A stretch of 64,000 nt of DNA from Salinicola lusitanus (GTDB lineage: Bacteria > Pseudomonadota > Gammaproteobacteria > Pseudomonadales > Halomonadaceae), in NCBI RefSeq assembly GCF_003206045.1, contig NZ_PZJM01000015.1, positions 100,802 through 164,801 on the forward strand, read 5' to 3'. The stretch's first letter is position 1; every line of letters starts with the position of its first letter. A program made the translations under genes and the position numbers. The notes under the pieces were generated by a model. That model made no database searches and was not told the origin of the DNA. It worked only from the letters and a program-made list of their open reading frames with translations. Shown in pieces: positions 1-9,613 of this stretch.

Positions 1-1
1 G

Positions 2-649
2 AGCGCCATCGACACCGTTTTTCTGGACATGGACGGTACGCTGCTCGATCTCCATTTCGACAGCCACTTCTGGCTCGAGCATCTGCCGCGCCGCTATGTC
101 GAGCTGCATCGGCTCGACGACACTCATCGCACGGCACTGGAGTCGCGTATCCGCGATACCAGAGGAACGCTGGATTGGTACAGCCTGGCCTACTGGAGTC
201 GCGAGCTGTCGCTGGATATCGTCGCGCTCAAGCGCGAGGTCGCACATCTGATCGGATGGCGGGCCGATGCCCTGGCCTTCATGGAGTGGCTGAAGGCGTC
301 GCCGCTGGGTGTGGTCCTGGCGACCAATGCCGATCGTGAGAGCCTCGGTCTCAAGTTGCCGTTGACCGGGCTGGATCGCTATGTCGATCGGATCGTGTCA
401 TCAGCGGATGTGGGGGTTCCCAAGGAGCAGCTGGCGTTCTGGTCGGCCATGCAGACGCTGCACCCCTTCGAGCCGGCACGCAGCCTGTTCATCGACGACA
501 ACGCCGACGTGCTCGAGAGTGCCCGGCGATATGGCATTCGCCATCTGCTGGGTATCCATCAACCGGACAGTCGCAAGGTCGGTAGCGCCCATCCGTCGTT
601 CACCGTCGTCGAGCAATTTGCATCGCTGATGCCCGCGCGGCCGGGTTGA
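2..649 (+). CDS. yrfG: GMP/IMP nucleotidase of the HAD superfamily (YrfG-like), 5' end outside the window
   Basis: This is a HAD-superfamily phosphatase, probably the nucleotidase that removes phosphate from GMP and IMP. The reading frame is open from the first complete codon of the window. The HAD motif I, DMDGT, straddles the first in-window ATG at 29, so starting there would delete the nucleophile aspartate; the true start must lie upstream of the window. Motif II (VVLATNAD), the motif III lysine (GVPKEQ) and the acidic motif IV (LFIDDNADV) follow in the expected order. The next gene, 47 bp downstream, is hslR, matching the yrfG-hslR-hslO order known from E. coli. The family is clear; the nucleotide preference is inferred from that synteny. 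Confidence 0.85.
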   Translation, partial: SAIDTVFLDMDGTLLDLHFDSHFWLEHLPRRYVELHRLDDTHRTALESRIRDTRGTLDWYSLAYWSRELSLDIVALKREVAHLIGWRADALAFMEWLKASPLGVVLATNADRESLGLKLPLTGLDRYVDRIVSSADVGVPKEQLAFWSAMQTLHPFEPARSLFIDDNADVLESARRYGIRHLLGIHQPDSRKVGSAHPSFTVVEQFASLMPARPG

Positions 650-696
650 AGCGGGCACTGCCCACCCCCATCTAGCTCGGTCGAGGTAATTGATCC

Positions 697-1089
697 ATGA
701 GTGAAACGGTACGTATCGACAAGTGGCTATGGGCGGCGCGCTTCTTCAAGACGCGTCAACTGGCCAAGAAAGCGATCGAGGGCGGCAAGGTCCGTTACAA
801 CGGCAGCCGCGTCAAGACCAGCAGGAACGTCGAGGTCGGCGCGCTGATCGAGCTGCCGCAAGGCTGGGACAACGTGACCGTCGAGGTCGTGGCGCTCTCG
901 GCCCAACGCCGCGGCGCCCCGGAGGCTCGAGGGCTCTACGCCGAGACAGCCGAGAGCCTCGATCGGCGGGAGCGGGAAGCGCATCAGCGCAAGCTCGCCA
1001 ATCAAGTGATGCAACCGCCGATCAAGCGGCCCGACAAGCGCCAGCGTCGCGATATCCATCGATTCCAGCGCCAGCACACCGATGACTGA
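697..1089 (+). CDS. hslR: Ribosome-associated heat-shock protein Hsp15, S4-domain RNA-binding
   Basis: The 130-residue product starts with an S4 RNA-binding domain (residues about 5-65, beginning [16 protein letters not shown]) and ends in a long, strongly basic tail, as in E. coli Hsp15 (about 133 residues). Hsp15 binds stalled 50S subunits that still carry nascent peptidyl-tRNA and helps recycle them after heat shock. An upstream GAGG at 683-686 serves the ATG at 697. It sits between the YrfG-like nucleotidase and hslO, which supports the assignment and suggests joint heat-shock expression. No sigma-32 promoter was clearly visible. Confidence 0.93.
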   Translation: MSETVRIDKWLWAARFFKTRQLAKKAIEGGKVRYNGSRVKTSRNVEVGALIELPQGWDNVTVEVVALSAQRRGAPEARGLYAETAESLDRREREAHQRKLANQVMQPPIKRPDKRQRRDIHRFQRQHTDD

Positions 1090-1172
1090 CGCCCCACGCT
1101 TGTGACGTCGCCCACTACCTGCCCTCACCGGGCGATCCTGTGACTCGCCCGGTGCCCGACGAGATCCGATCC

Positions 1173-2045
1173 ATGAACGATGAAATCCAACGCTTCCTGT
1201 TTGACGACACCAATGTGCGCGGCGAGATCGTGCAACTGGAAACCGCCTACAGGGAGGTGCTCGCCCGCCAGGACTATCCCGCGCCGATTCGCCACCAACT
1301 GGGCGAACTGCTGAGCGCCGTCGCCTTGCTGACCGAAACCGTCAAGCTCGATGGCACCGTCAGCCTGGAGGTGCGCGGCAAGCAGGGAGTCGACGTGCTG
1401 ATGGCGGAATCCAACCCCGGCGGTCAACTGCGGGCCATCGCGCGGTACGACGAGAACCAGATCTTCGCCGACGATGCCTCGCTGCGGCAGCTGGTGGGCG
1501 ACGGGCAGATCGTGATCACCCTCGATCCCGCCGAAGGCAATCGCTACCAGGGGATCGTGGCGCTGGAGCATGACCAGCTCGCCGGCTGCCTGGAAGCCTA
1601 TTTCGCCCAGTCGGAACAGCTGGCGACGCGACTGTGGCTGAGCGCCGACGGGCAGCGCAGCGCTGGACTACTGCTTCAGCAACTGCCGGACGATGCGTCC
1701 AACCAGGATCCCGATGCCTGGGACCGGGTGGTTCATCTGGCGGCGACGATCACTGCCGACGAGATGCTGACGCTACCGGCGCAGGACGTGCTGTATCGCC
1801 TCTTCCACGAAGAGACCACGCGCGTCTTCGACCCCAAGGCGCTGGCGTTCGGCTGCACCTGCTCGCGGGAGCGCATTGCCAACGCGCTGCACACCTTCGG
1901 TGCCGACGAGCTGCGAAGCATTCTGAACGAGCAGAAAGCGGTCGATACGCAGTGCCATTTTTGTCATACGCAGTACCATTTTAGTGCGGCAGACATCGAG
2001 GCGATCATCGACTCCCCCGAGGCGCCATCGCCGACGCTTCACTAG
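1173..2045 (+). CDS. hslO: Redox-regulated chaperone Hsp33
   Basis: Hsp33 is a cytoplasmic holdase that becomes active when oxidation expels zinc from its C-terminal domain. The ATG at 1173 gives 290 residues and an N-terminus ([12 protein letters not shown]) that aligns with E. coli Hsp33 (292 residues); an in-frame GTG at 1140 would add 11 residues with no family counterpart. The four zinc-binding cysteines are present as CTC (C228, C230) and CHFC (C261, C264). The zinc-binding end is encoded by a near-perfect 21-bp direct duplication (see findings). An intrinsic terminator at 2121-2152 closes the gene. Confidence 0.95.
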   Translation: MNDEIQRFLFDDTNVRGEIVQLETAYREVLARQDYPAPIRHQLGELLSAVALLTETVKLDGTVSLEVRGKQGVDVLMAESNPGGQLRAIARYDENQIFADDASLRQLVGDGQIVITLDPAEGNRYQGIVALEHDQLAGCLEAYFAQSEQLATRLWLSADGQRSAGLLLQQLPDDASNQDPDAWDRVVHLAATITADEMLTLPAQDVLYRLFHEETTRVFDPKALAFGCTCSRERIANALHTFGADELRSILNEQKAVDTQCHFCHTQYHFSAADIEAIIDSPEAPSPTLH

Positions 2046-2120
2046 GGAAGCCGCCACGCGCCGAGTGGAGCGGGTTGCTGGGGGATAAGCAGAGCTTTGA
2101 TCAAAGCCGCATTGACACCG

Positions 2121-2152
2121 AGCGTCCAGCGTTTGCGCGCTGGGCGCTTTTT
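2121..2152 (+). terminator. Rho-independent terminator after hslO
   Basis: An 11-bp stem, AGCGTCCAGCG with CGCTGGGCGCT (one G-U pair), has a 6-nt loop and is followed by five T residues. It lies 76 bp beyond the hslO stop. A CATAAT hexamer at 2155-2160 begins three bases after the T tract and could be the -10 box for pckA. Confidence 0.88.
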
Positions 2153-2289
2153 GCCATAATGGCGATCCTTTTTCGCCTGCCATGGCGCCGAGGTCGCCGG
2201 TCCCATCGAGAACGGTGTCGTCGGGGCGGCGGGTTCCCAACGCTGTGAAACGACACGAAAACAGAGGCCTTCGAGCCCAGGATTGGATA

Positions 2290-3861
2290 ATGACCACCTC
2301 TCAAGCCATCTCCCAGGCTGCTGGCGCGAAAGCGCACACTCATTTGACCGCGGCCGAGCTGGTCGAATATGCCCTGGCGAGGGGCGAGGGCGTGCTGGCC
2401 GACAATGGCGCGCTGGTGGTGGAAACGGGCGAGCGCACCGGCCGGTCCACGCTGGACCGTTTCATCGTCGAGGAGCCCTCGACCTCGGATCTGATCGACT
2501 GGGGCCAGGTCAACCGAGCGATCGGGCCGGACGTGTTCGATGCGCTGTGGGAGCGGGTCGAGGATTATCTGGCGGGGGGCGAGACCTTCGTTTCCGAACT
2601 CCACGTCGGTGCCGATCCTGAATACTATCTGCCGATTCGCGTCATCACCCAGAAGGCGTGGCACAACCTTTATGCGCGCAATCTGTTCGTGCGTCCCGAA
2701 AACTGGAACACCAAGGACAAGAGCGAGTGGACGGTGCTGAGCGCACCTGACTTCGTCTGCGAGCCACAGCGCGATGGCACTCGCTCCGAAAGCACGGTGA
2801 TGATCAACTTCGCCCGTCGCCGGGTACTGCTGGCCGGCATGCGCTATGCGGGCGAAATGAAGAAAGCGATGTTCTCGGTTCAGAACTTTCTGCTGCCGGA
2901 GAAGGACGTATTGCCGATGCACTGCAGTGCCAACGTCGGAGAGGATGGCGAAACCACGCTGTTCTTCGGCCTGTCAGGCACCGGCAAGACCACCCTGTCG
3001 GCGGACCCCGAGCGCTATCTGATCGGCGATGACGAGCATGGTTGGGGGGAGGGCACCGTCTTCAACTTCGAAGGGGGGTGCTACGCCAAGACCATCGACC
3101 TGTCGCGCAAGAACGAGCCGATCATCTGGGATGCCATCCGGTTCGGCACCGTGCTGGAAAACGTGGTTCTGACGGAAGGCCGTGTTCCCGATTACACCGA
3201 TGACAGCCTGACCCAGAACGGCCGGGCGGGGTATCCGCTCGAGTTCGTCGCCAAACGGGTGGAAGAGAATCGCGCCGGCGAACCCAGCGCGATCATCTTC
3301 CTGACCTGCGACATGAGCGGGGTACTGCCACCGGTCTCTCTGCTCTCCAAGGAAGCGGCTGCCTATCACTTCCTCTCCGGCTACACGGCCAAGGTCGGGT
3401 CGACGGAGATGGGGTCCACCAGCGGCCTGGAGGCGACTTTCTCGACCTGTTTCGGGGCGCCTTTCTTTCCACGCCCGGCCCACGAATATGCCGAGCTGCT
3501 GATCAAGCGTATCGAAGCGTTCGAATCCCGGGTCTATCTGGTCAACACGGGTTGGAGCGGCGGCGCCTACGGTCAGGGTGGCAGCCGCTTCAGCATTCCC
3601 ACCACCCGGGCGATCATCCGCGCCATTCAGGAGGGTGACCTGAAGGATGTCGAGACGCGCCATATCGAAGGGCTGAATCTGGATGTGCCGGTGGCGGTGG
3701 AGGGCGTCGATGCCAAGCTGCTCGACCCGCGCGATGCGTGGGAGGACCGGGAAGCCTATCGAGAGCAGATGAACGCGCTGATCGCCAAGTTCACCGACAA
3801 CTTCACCAAGTTCGACGATATCGATTCGGCGATTCTGGCCGCTGGCCCGCAGCGGCTCTGA
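2290..3861 (+). CDS. pckA: Phosphoenolpyruvate carboxykinase (ATP)
   Basis: PckA converts oxaloacetate and ATP to phosphoenolpyruvate, CO2 and ADP, the committed step of gluconeogenesis from organic acids. The product from ATG 2290 has 523 residues and carries the kinase-1a loop [10 protein letters not shown] (about 227-236), the kinase-2 metal site GDDEHGWG (about 246-253) and the upstream HCSANVG motif, all typical of the ATP-dependent family. An in-frame ATG at 2182 would add 36 residues unlike the family, so it is not used. The genes for hslO and pckA are also near neighbours in enterobacteria. A GC-rich hairpin follows at 3926-3948. Confidence 0.96.
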   Translation: MTTSQAISQAAGAKAHTHLTAAELVEYALARGEGVLADNGALVVETGERTGRSTLDRFIVEEPSTSDLIDWGQVNRAIGPDVFDALWERVEDYLAGGETFVSELHVGADPEYYLPIRVITQKAWHNLYARNLFVRPENWNTKDKSEWTVLSAPDFVCEPQRDGTRSESTVMINFARRRVLLAGMRYAGEMKKAMFSVQNFLLPEKDVLPMHCSANVGEDGETTLFFGLSGTGKTTLSADPERYLIGDDEHGWGEGTVFNFEGGCYAKTIDLSRKNEPIIWDAIRFGTVLENVVLTEGRVPDYTDDSLTQNGRAGYPLEFVAKRVEENRAGEPSAIIFLTCDMSGVLPPVSLLSKEAAAYHFLSGYTAKVGSTEMGSTSGLEATFSTCFGAPFFPRPAHEYAELLIKRIEAFESRVYLVNTGWSGGAYGQGGSRFSIPTTRAIIRAIQEGDLKDVETRHIEGLNLDVPVAVEGVDAKLLDPRDAWEDREAYREQMNALIAKFTDNFTKFDDIDSAILAAGPQRL

Positions 3862-3925
3862 CCGGCCCGTCGAAAGACGGTTTCCAGCCGCCAGTGTGGT
3901 CCCGGCCCACTCGGCATCGCATCAG

Positions 3926-3952
3926 GGGGATGGCCATCGGCCATCCCCTCTT
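3926..3952 (+). terminator. Probable terminator after pckA
   Basis: A perfect 10-bp stem, GGGGATGGCC with GGCCATCCCC, has a 3-nt loop and lies 64 bp after the pckA stop. The following TCTT is only weakly T-rich, so it is a probable rather than a certain intrinsic terminator. Confidence 0.55.
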
Positions 3953-4039
3953 CGTGTCCGGCGCCGCAACGCCCCGGAGAGTGAGCCCTGCGCGTCGCTG
4001 TGCTAACGTGGCGCGATCTTGTCCATCGTGATGATTTTC

Positions 4040-6394
4040 ATGTCCAACACCCAATCCGCAATCATTGCGCTGATCGCCGACGAGCTCGGTGTTCGGCCCC
4101 CTCAGGTCCATGCCGCCGTCGAACTGCTGGATGGCGGCGCCACCGTCCCGTTCATCGCCCGCTACCGCAAGGAAGTCACCGGCGGGCTCGACGATGGCCA
4201 GCTCCGCACGCTGGAAGAGCGCCTGCGCTACCTGCGTGAAATGGAAGAGCGCCGCGAAGCGATTCTGCAGGCGGTCGAGGAGCAGGGGCAGATGAGCGAG
4301 GCGCTCCGGGCCGAGCTGCTGGCGGCGACCACCAAGCAGCGGCTGGAAGATCTCTATCTGCCTTATCGGAAGAAACGCCGGACCAAGGCCCAGATCGCCC
4401 GGGAAGCCGGGCTGGAGCCCTTGGCCGATCGGCTGCTGGCCGAGCCGCATCTGGATCCGGAGCGCGAGGCGGCGGCGTTCGTCGATAGTGCGACCGGCGC
4501 CAGCCATGGTATCGAGGACGCCAAGGGCGCGCTGGACGGCGCCAAGCAGATCCTGATGGAGCGCTTCAGCGAAGAGGCCGAGCTGGTCGGACGGTTACGC
4601 GAGCGGCTATGGGAGGATGGCCAGCTTCGCGCCCGTCTGGTCAAGGGCAAGGAGGCGGAAGGTAGCAAGTTCTCGGATTATTTCGAGCACGACGAGGCGC
4701 TGGCCAAGACGCCTTCGCATCGGGCGCTGGCGATGTTCCGGGGTCGCAAGGAAGGGGTGCTGGCCCTTTCGCTGGTCATGGCCGGCGAGGACGATGCGCC
4801 CATTCACCCTGCCGAAGTGGCGATCGCCCGGCACGTCGGTATCGACCTGGGGGCCGAGCAGGCCGCTTCCCGATGGCTGAAGGAGGTGGTGCGCTGGACC
4901 TGGAAGGTGAAACTCTACACCCATCTGGAAACCGAGCTGATGGGTCGTCTGCGCGAGCGGGCCGAGCAGGAGGCGATCGATGTCTTTGCCGCCAACCTCA
5001 AGGACCTGCTGCTGGCGGCGCCGGCCGGCCCCCGCACCACGCTGGGACTCGACCCCGGCCAGCGCACCGGCTGCAAGGTCGCCGTCGTCGATGCCACCGG
5101 GCGTTTCCTGGAGCAGGCCGTCATCTATCCGCACGCGCCGCAGAAGCGCTGGGACGAGGCGCTGGCGACGCTGGCCGGGCTGGTCGAACGCCATGACGTG
5201 TCGCTGGTGGCGATCGGCAACGGTACCGCCAGCCGTGAAACCGACAAGCTGGCTGCCGAACTGGTCAAGCGCGTGGCGCCACGCCAGCTGACCAAGGTGA
5301 TGGTGAGTGAAGCCGGCGCCTCGGTCTACTCGGCTTCGGAACTGGCGGCCAGGGAGTTTCCCGATCTCGATGTCTCGATTCGCGGGGCGGTGTCGATCGC
5401 CCGGCGCCTGCAGGACCCGCAGGCCGAGCTGGTCAAGATCGATCCCAAGTCGATCGGCGTCGGCCAGTATCAGCACGACGTCTCCCAGGTGAACCTGTCC
5501 CGGAGCCTCGAGACGGTGATCGAGGACTGCGTCAACGCGGTGGGGGTGGATCTCAACACCGCCTCCAGCGCGCTGCTCTCCCGGGTATCCGGCCTCAGCA
5601 CCATGCTCGCCGACAACATCGTCGCGCGGCGTGACCGTGAGGGGCCGTTCCGTACCCGCCAGGAACTCCTCGGCGTCGACAGGCTCGGCCCCAAGACGTT
5701 CGAACAGTGTGCGGGGTTCCTGCGCATCATGGGCGGTACCAATCCGCTCGATGCCAGCGCGGTGCACCCGGAGGCCTATCCGCTGGTGGCGCGTATCGCC
5801 GAACGCAACGGGCGTGAACTGGCCGGGCTGATCGGAGACAGCCGCTATCTCAAGACGCTCAAGCCCTCTGACTACGTCGACGAGGCGTTCGGGGTGCCGA
5901 CGGTCATCGATATCCTGGCTGAGCTCGACAAGCCCGGCCGCGACCCGCGTCCCGAGTTCAAGGCAGCGACCTTTCGTGAGGGCGTGGAGAAGATCGGCGA
6001 CCTCGAGCCGGGCATGCTGCTGGAGGGCGTGGTCACCAACGTGACCCATTTCGGCGCCTTCATCGATATCGGCGTGCATCAGGATGGGCTGGTGCATATC
6101 TCCGCACTGGCCGACAAGTTCGTCGACGACCCGCGGCAAGTGGTCAAGGCCGGCGATATCGTCAAGGTCAAGGTGCTGGAGGTCGACGTGACGCGAAAGC
6201 GGATCGGTTTGACGATGCGACTCGGTGACGCACCCGGCGAGAGAACGGCTCCCGGCCAGCGTCGGTCGAGCGGCGGCAAGCCTGATGGCGCGGCACGGGG
6301 CCGTCAACCGCGGCAGGGCAGCGGTGACCGCCAATCCGCGCAGCCGGGGGGCGCGATGGCCGAGGCCTTGCTCAAGGCACAGCGACGACGCTAG
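4040..6394 (+). CDS. tex: RNA-binding transcription accessory protein Tex
   Basis: Tex is a conserved multidomain nucleic-acid-binding protein that affects transcription. The product is 784 residues from ATG 4040; the N-terminus ([17 protein letters not shown]) lines up with E. coli YhgF. In-frame TTG 4019 and ATG 4031 would give short extensions and cannot be fully excluded. Visible parts are the Tex N-terminal helical region with PFIARYRKE (about 33), a YqgF/RNase H-like fold starting near residue 332 ([17 protein letters not shown]), helix-hairpin-helix repeats near 505-565, and an S1 RNA-binding domain near 653-725. The last 50 or so residues are a basic, low-complexity tail. It appears to be a single-gene unit. 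Confidence 0.95.
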   Translation: MSNTQSAIIALIADELGVRPPQVHAAVELLDGGATVPFIARYRKEVTGGLDDGQLRTLEERLRYLREMEERREAILQAVEEQGQMSEALRAELLAATTKQRLEDLYLPYRKKRRTKAQIAREAGLEPLADRLLAEPHLDPEREAAAFVDSATGASHGIEDAKGALDGAKQILMERFSEEAELVGRLRERLWEDGQLRARLVKGKEAEGSKFSDYFEHDEALAKTPSHRALAMFRGRKEGVLALSLVMAGEDDAPIHPAEVAIARHVGIDLGAEQAASRWLKEVVRWTWKVKLYTHLETELMGRLRERAEQEAIDVFAANLKDLLLAAPAGPRTTLGLDPGQRTGCKVAVVDATGRFLEQAVIYPHAPQKRWDEALATLAGLVERHDVSLVAIGNGTASRETDKLAAELVKRVAPRQLTKVMVSEAGASVYSASELAAREFPDLDVSIRGAVSIARRLQDPQAELVKIDPKSIGVGQYQHDVSQVNLSRSLETVIEDCVNAVGVDLNTASSALLSRVSGLSTMLADNIVARRDREGPFRTRQELLGVDRLGPKTFEQCAGFLRIMGGTNPLDASAVHPEAYPLVARIAERNGRELAGLIGDSRYLKTLKPSDYVDEAFGVPTVIDILAELDKPGRDPRPEFKAATFREGVEKIGDLEPGMLLEGVVTNVTHFGAFIDIGVHQDGLVHISALADKFVDDPRQVVKAGDIVKVKVLEVDVTRKRIGLTMRLGDAPGERTAPGQRRSSGGKPDGAARGRQPRQGSGDRQSAQPGGAMAEALLKAQRRR

Positions 6395-6449
6395 GGGCTA
6401 TTGACGTTTCACGCACGAGCCCGGATCTCGGGCCACGAAGTCGTTAGCC

Positions 6450-6477
6450 TTGAAAGCGCTATCGTCGGCTCCATAAT
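6450..6477 (+). promoter_or_regulatory. Probable sigma-70 promoter of gshA
   Basis: TTGAAA (6450-6455) and CATAAT (6472-6477) are separated by 16 bp, 105 bp before the chosen gshA start. Both boxes are close to the sigma-70 consensus. Confidence 0.5.
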
Positions 6478-6582
6478 GAGGTTTGGCTCGCGGCGGCTCC
6501 GGCGACAGCAATGGCGTCCGGAGCCGTCGACGCACGGACAAACGGGGGAGCAGAGCTCTTCCCACGAAATAAGGTGTTGAGC

Positions 6583-8190
6583 GTGTCTGATCAACTCGCC
6601 ACGAACGTCGGCCAACTGATGGCGCCGGCCCAGAAGGGATTGCTTGGTCGTCTACGGCGGGGCGTCGAAAAGGAGGGGCTGCGTGTCGACTCGAAGGCCG
6701 CCATTGCGCAGACCCTCCATCCGCACTCGCTCGGCTCGAAGTTGACCCACCCCCACATCACGACCGACTACTCGGAAGCGCTGCTCGAGTACATCACTCC
6801 GGTCTACTGCCGTCCCGCCGATGCGCTCTCCTTCCTGGGCGACCTGGTTCGCTTCACCTACCGCCAGCTCGACGACGAGTGGCTGTGGCCGGCCAGCATG
6901 CCGGCGCGGCTCTCCGGCAACGACAGCGTGCCGATCGCCGACTACGGCACGTCCAACGTCGGCACCATGAAGCATGTCTATCGCAAGGGGCTGGATGTGC
7001 GTTACGGCCGCATCATGCAGTCGATCGCCGGCATCCACTACAACGTCTCTCTGCCGGACGACATCTGGCCGCTGCTGCAGGCACAGGAAGGCCGGCAAGG
7101 TGAATCGCTGCAGGGGTATCGCTCGGCGCGCTACTTCGACCTGATCCGTAATTTCCGCCGCAACAGCTGGCTGCTGCTCTATCTCTTCGGTGCGTCACCG
7201 GCGCTGGACCGCAGTTTCCTCGGCGAGGAGGACGGCGATAATCGCTGCGACAAGCTCGAGGCGATGGGCCGTGAGACGCGCTACGCGCGCTACGCGACCA
7301 GCCTGCGGATGTCCGATCTCGGCTACCAGAACAAGGTCCAGGAGCAGTTGAAGATCTGCTTCAATTCGCTTTCCAACTATGTCGGCACGCTTCGCCACGC
7401 GATCTCTGCCGAGTGGCCGGATTACCGTCGGATCGGGGTGGAGGTCGACGGCGAGTGGCGACAGCTCAGCGCCAACATCCTGCAGATCGAGAACGAGTAT
7501 TACAGCGACATCCGCCCGAAACGGGTGGCGCGACACGACGAGACGCCCACGCAGGCGCTGGAGGCCCGCGGTGTCGAATACATCGAGGTGCGCTGTCTGG
7601 ATTTGAATCCGTTCCTGCCGCTGGGAATCGACGAGCCGCAGATGCGGTTCATGGATACGTTCCTGCTCTGGTGCCTGCTCTCGGAAAGCCCCTGGATTCC
7701 GGACGAGGAGTGCGATCGGCTGGACGACAACCGCCGGCTGGTGGTCGAACGGGGACGCGATCCGGATCTGAAACTGCGAATCGGCGATCGTCACGTGCCG
7801 TTGCGGACTCGGGGGCACGAAATCGTCGAGGGGCTGCGCGAGGTTGCCGGGCTGCTCGACGCCATCGAAGGTGACAATCTTCACGCGGCCGCCATCGAGA
7901 CGATCGCCCGGCGGCTGGACGACCCGGAACTCACCCCCTCGGCACAGATGCTGCGGGCGCTGGAGGCGCATGGTGGGGAGTGGGCCGACTTCATCGCCGA
8001 CCTGGCCAAGGAGCAGGGGCATCACTGGCGGTCGACACCGATGGACGAGTCGCGCGCCGAACTCTTTTCCCAACTGGTCGAGACCTCGCATCAGCAGCAG
8101 CACGATATCGAGGCCGAGGACCGGGTATCGTTCGCTCGGTTCATCACCGATTATTTCCAGCGGGCGAGGGAACCTCGTTCGGCGGCGTGA
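6583..8190 (+). CDS. gshA: Glutamate-cysteine ligase
   Basis: GshA joins L-glutamate and L-cysteine with ATP, the first and rate-limiting step of glutathione synthesis. The product resembles the proteobacterial GshA family along its length, for example GVEKEGLRVD near the N-terminus, HITTDYSEALLEYITPV, YGTSNVG and GIHYNVSLP. I chose GTG 6583 because AAGG at 6571-6574 lies 8 nt upstream; TTG 6577, GTG 6574 or ATG 6511 are in frame but less well placed. That start gives 535 residues, against about 518 in E. coli. Glutathione is also the cofactor of the frmA-fghA formaldehyde pathway encoded about 38 kb downstream. Confidence 0.94.
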   Translation: MSDQLATNVGQLMAPAQKGLLGRLRRGVEKEGLRVDSKAAIAQTLHPHSLGSKLTHPHITTDYSEALLEYITPVYCRPADALSFLGDLVRFTYRQLDDEWLWPASMPARLSGNDSVPIADYGTSNVGTMKHVYRKGLDVRYGRIMQSIAGIHYNVSLPDDIWPLLQAQEGRQGESLQGYRSARYFDLIRNFRRNSWLLLYLFGASPALDRSFLGEEDGDNRCDKLEAMGRETRYARYATSLRMSDLGYQNKVQEQLKICFNSLSNYVGTLRHAISAEWPDYRRIGVEVDGEWRQLSANILQIENEYYSDIRPKRVARHDETPTQALEARGVEYIEVRCLDLNPFLPLGIDEPQMRFMDTFLLWCLLSESPWIPDEECDRLDDNRRLVVERGRDPDLKLRIGDRHVPLRTRGHEIVEGLREVAGLLDAIEGDNLHAAAIETIARRLDDPELTPSAQMLRALEAHGGEWADFIADLAKEQGHHWRSTPMDESRAELFSQLVETSHQQQHDIEAEDRVSFARFITDYFQRAREPRSAA

Positions 8191-8292
8191 GTCAGTGAAT
8201 CGTTAACGTTCGGCGAGAGTCCTGCGGTCGGCTGTCGTGAAATGGAAGCAAGGCCAGTGCTGGACCGAATTGGCCCTCAGTGGAAATGAGAT

Positions 8293-8847
8293 ATGCAAAT
8301 CAAGCGTTGGGTGGCCACAACCAGTATGCGTCAATGGTGCCTGCTGGGGCTGTTGATGTCCTGTTTCATGATGGCGGTCGCGCTCTACCTGCAGTACGGC
8401 GTTGGCCTCGAACCCTGCCCCTTGTGCATCTTCCAGCGCGTTGCGGTGATCTCGGCGGGTGTCATCTTCCTGATCGGGGCGATTCACAATCCCGCGAAAT
8501 CCGGGGGCCTTGTCTATGCCCTGCTCGCGCTGGTTGCCGTGCTGGCCGGCATCGGCGTGGCGGGGCGGCATGTCTGGCTGCAGACCCTGCCACCGGATAG
8601 CGTGCCCAGCTGTGGGCCGGGCCTGGACTACATGATGGACATGCTGCCGTTGTGGGATGTCATGGCTCGCGTGCTCCACGGCTCCGGCGAGTGCGCGGCC
8701 GTCGAGGGGGCGCTGTGGGGCGTCACGCTGCCGCAGTGGACGCTGCTCGGTTTCGTCGTCATGGGCACGATTCCGGTGATGATGTTGATATCCCGATTGC
8801 GCTACAGTGGCAGGACGGGTCGCGAACCGGCAGCGCAGACCTCTTGA
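8293..8847 (+). CDS. dsbB: Disulfide bond formation protein B
   Basis: DsbB is an inner-membrane protein that reoxidises periplasmic DsbA and passes electrons to quinones. The 184-residue product has four hydrophobic segments. It carries the two expected periplasmic cysteine pairs: the CPLC motif (C42, C45) in the first loop and C107 with C134 in the second loop. Length and topology match E. coli DsbB (176 residues). The ATG at 8293 has only a weak upstream purine stretch; ATG 8326 is an alternative that would trim 11 residues. dsbA is not in the window. Confidence 0.92.
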   Translation: MQIKRWVATTSMRQWCLLGLLMSCFMMAVALYLQYGVGLEPCPLCIFQRVAVISAGVIFLIGAIHNPAKSGGLVYALLALVAVLAGIGVAGRHVWLQTLPPDSVPSCGPGLDYMMDMLPLWDVMARVLHGSGECAAVEGALWGVTLPQWTLLGFVVMGTIPVMMLISRLRYSGRTGREPAAQTS

Positions 8848-9005
8848 GAGCGCACCTTCCGGTTCGCACGGCAATGCCGCCCGACGACGCTGCGGGATCT
8901 GACGACGGCGCCGCCGGCGTCGGCATCCGGGGCCTTGTCCGGTAACAGGTGATGCAGTAGCGCGGGTCGTGCTGAAACGTCAGCAGCCCCAGGAGGAGAG
9001 TGATC

Positions 9006-9521
9006 ATGCTGGAAGACTGCAAGACGGCTCGGGAGCGGTGGGGCGGCGTGCACACGCTGATCGATCGATGGCTGGAGCAGCGCTACGACATGCTCGTGAC
9101 ACTGGTCGATCTCCGTGAGTTCTGCGATGCCGATCTCTCGGCGGTGCCCAAGGCGAGAATCGATACTTTCAGTGAAGCACTGATGGACTACATCAGTGCC
9201 GGCCACTTCGAGATCTATCCGCAGTTGCGGGAAGAAGCCAAGGCCTTCGATGACCGGGAAGCCCTGACGGTGGCCGACAAGCTCCTGGCCCGCGTCGATG
9301 CCTCGACCCAACTGGTGCTCGATTTCGACAACGAGTACGCGACCCCATCGCGCTGTCAGCACTATATCGATCGGCTTCCCGGCTGGCTGGGAAAACTGGG
9401 CGCAACCATGGCCGAACGTTTCGATCTCGAGGATCAGTTGATCGGCCGGCTGCACGCGGTGCACGCCCCCTCGTCGGAAGTGGCAACGCCCCCTGATGGT
9501 CAATCGCTGCGAACGGAGTGA
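9006..9521 (+). CDS. rsd: Anti-sigma-70 factor, Rsd/AlgQ family
   Basis: Rsd/AlgQ proteins bind sigma-70 region 4 and favour alternative sigma factors in stationary phase; in Pseudomonas AlgQ affects alginate and iron genes. The 171-residue product shows the family core (LIDRWLEQRYDMLV near 18 and the DYISAGHFEIY stretch near 60-70). AGGAGG at 8991-8996 lies 9 nt before ATG 9006, which decides against the in-frame GTG at 9000. It is a stand-alone gene converging on the HAD hydrolase. The C-terminal 25 residues look disordered. Whether it acts as Rsd or as a broader AlgQ-like regulator cannot be told from sequence. Confidence 0.88.
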   Translation: MLEDCKTARERWGGVHTLIDRWLEQRYDMLVTLVDLREFCDADLSAVPKARIDTFSEALMDYISAGHFEIYPQLREEAKAFDDREALTVADKLLARVDASTQLVLDFDNEYATPSRCQHYIDRLPGWLGKLGATMAERFDLEDQLIGRLHAVHAPSSEVATPPDGQSLRTE

Positions 9522-9613
9522 GTGCCCTCTTCCCGCGCCGCCATCCGCTCGTCTCGTTTCCCTGACGCCCTGGCTCTCGCCAGAGCGTCGCCATCTGCTC
9601 TGCCCTCGGACAG

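Noticed and set aside
29..649. Taking ATG at 29 as the start of the first gene
   Set aside because: It would remove the first aspartate of HAD motif I (DMDGT). The gene begins before the window.
4607..6334. 575-residue open frame antisense to tex
   Set aside because: High-GC third positions keep antisense frames open. It lacks family resemblance and a ribosome site, and the sense gene is clearly Tex.
9564..9589. GACGCCCTGGC/GCCAGAGCGTC hairpin between rsd and the HAD gene
   Set aside because: One mismatch and no T tract on either strand. It may be a weak bidirectional terminator but cannot be supported.
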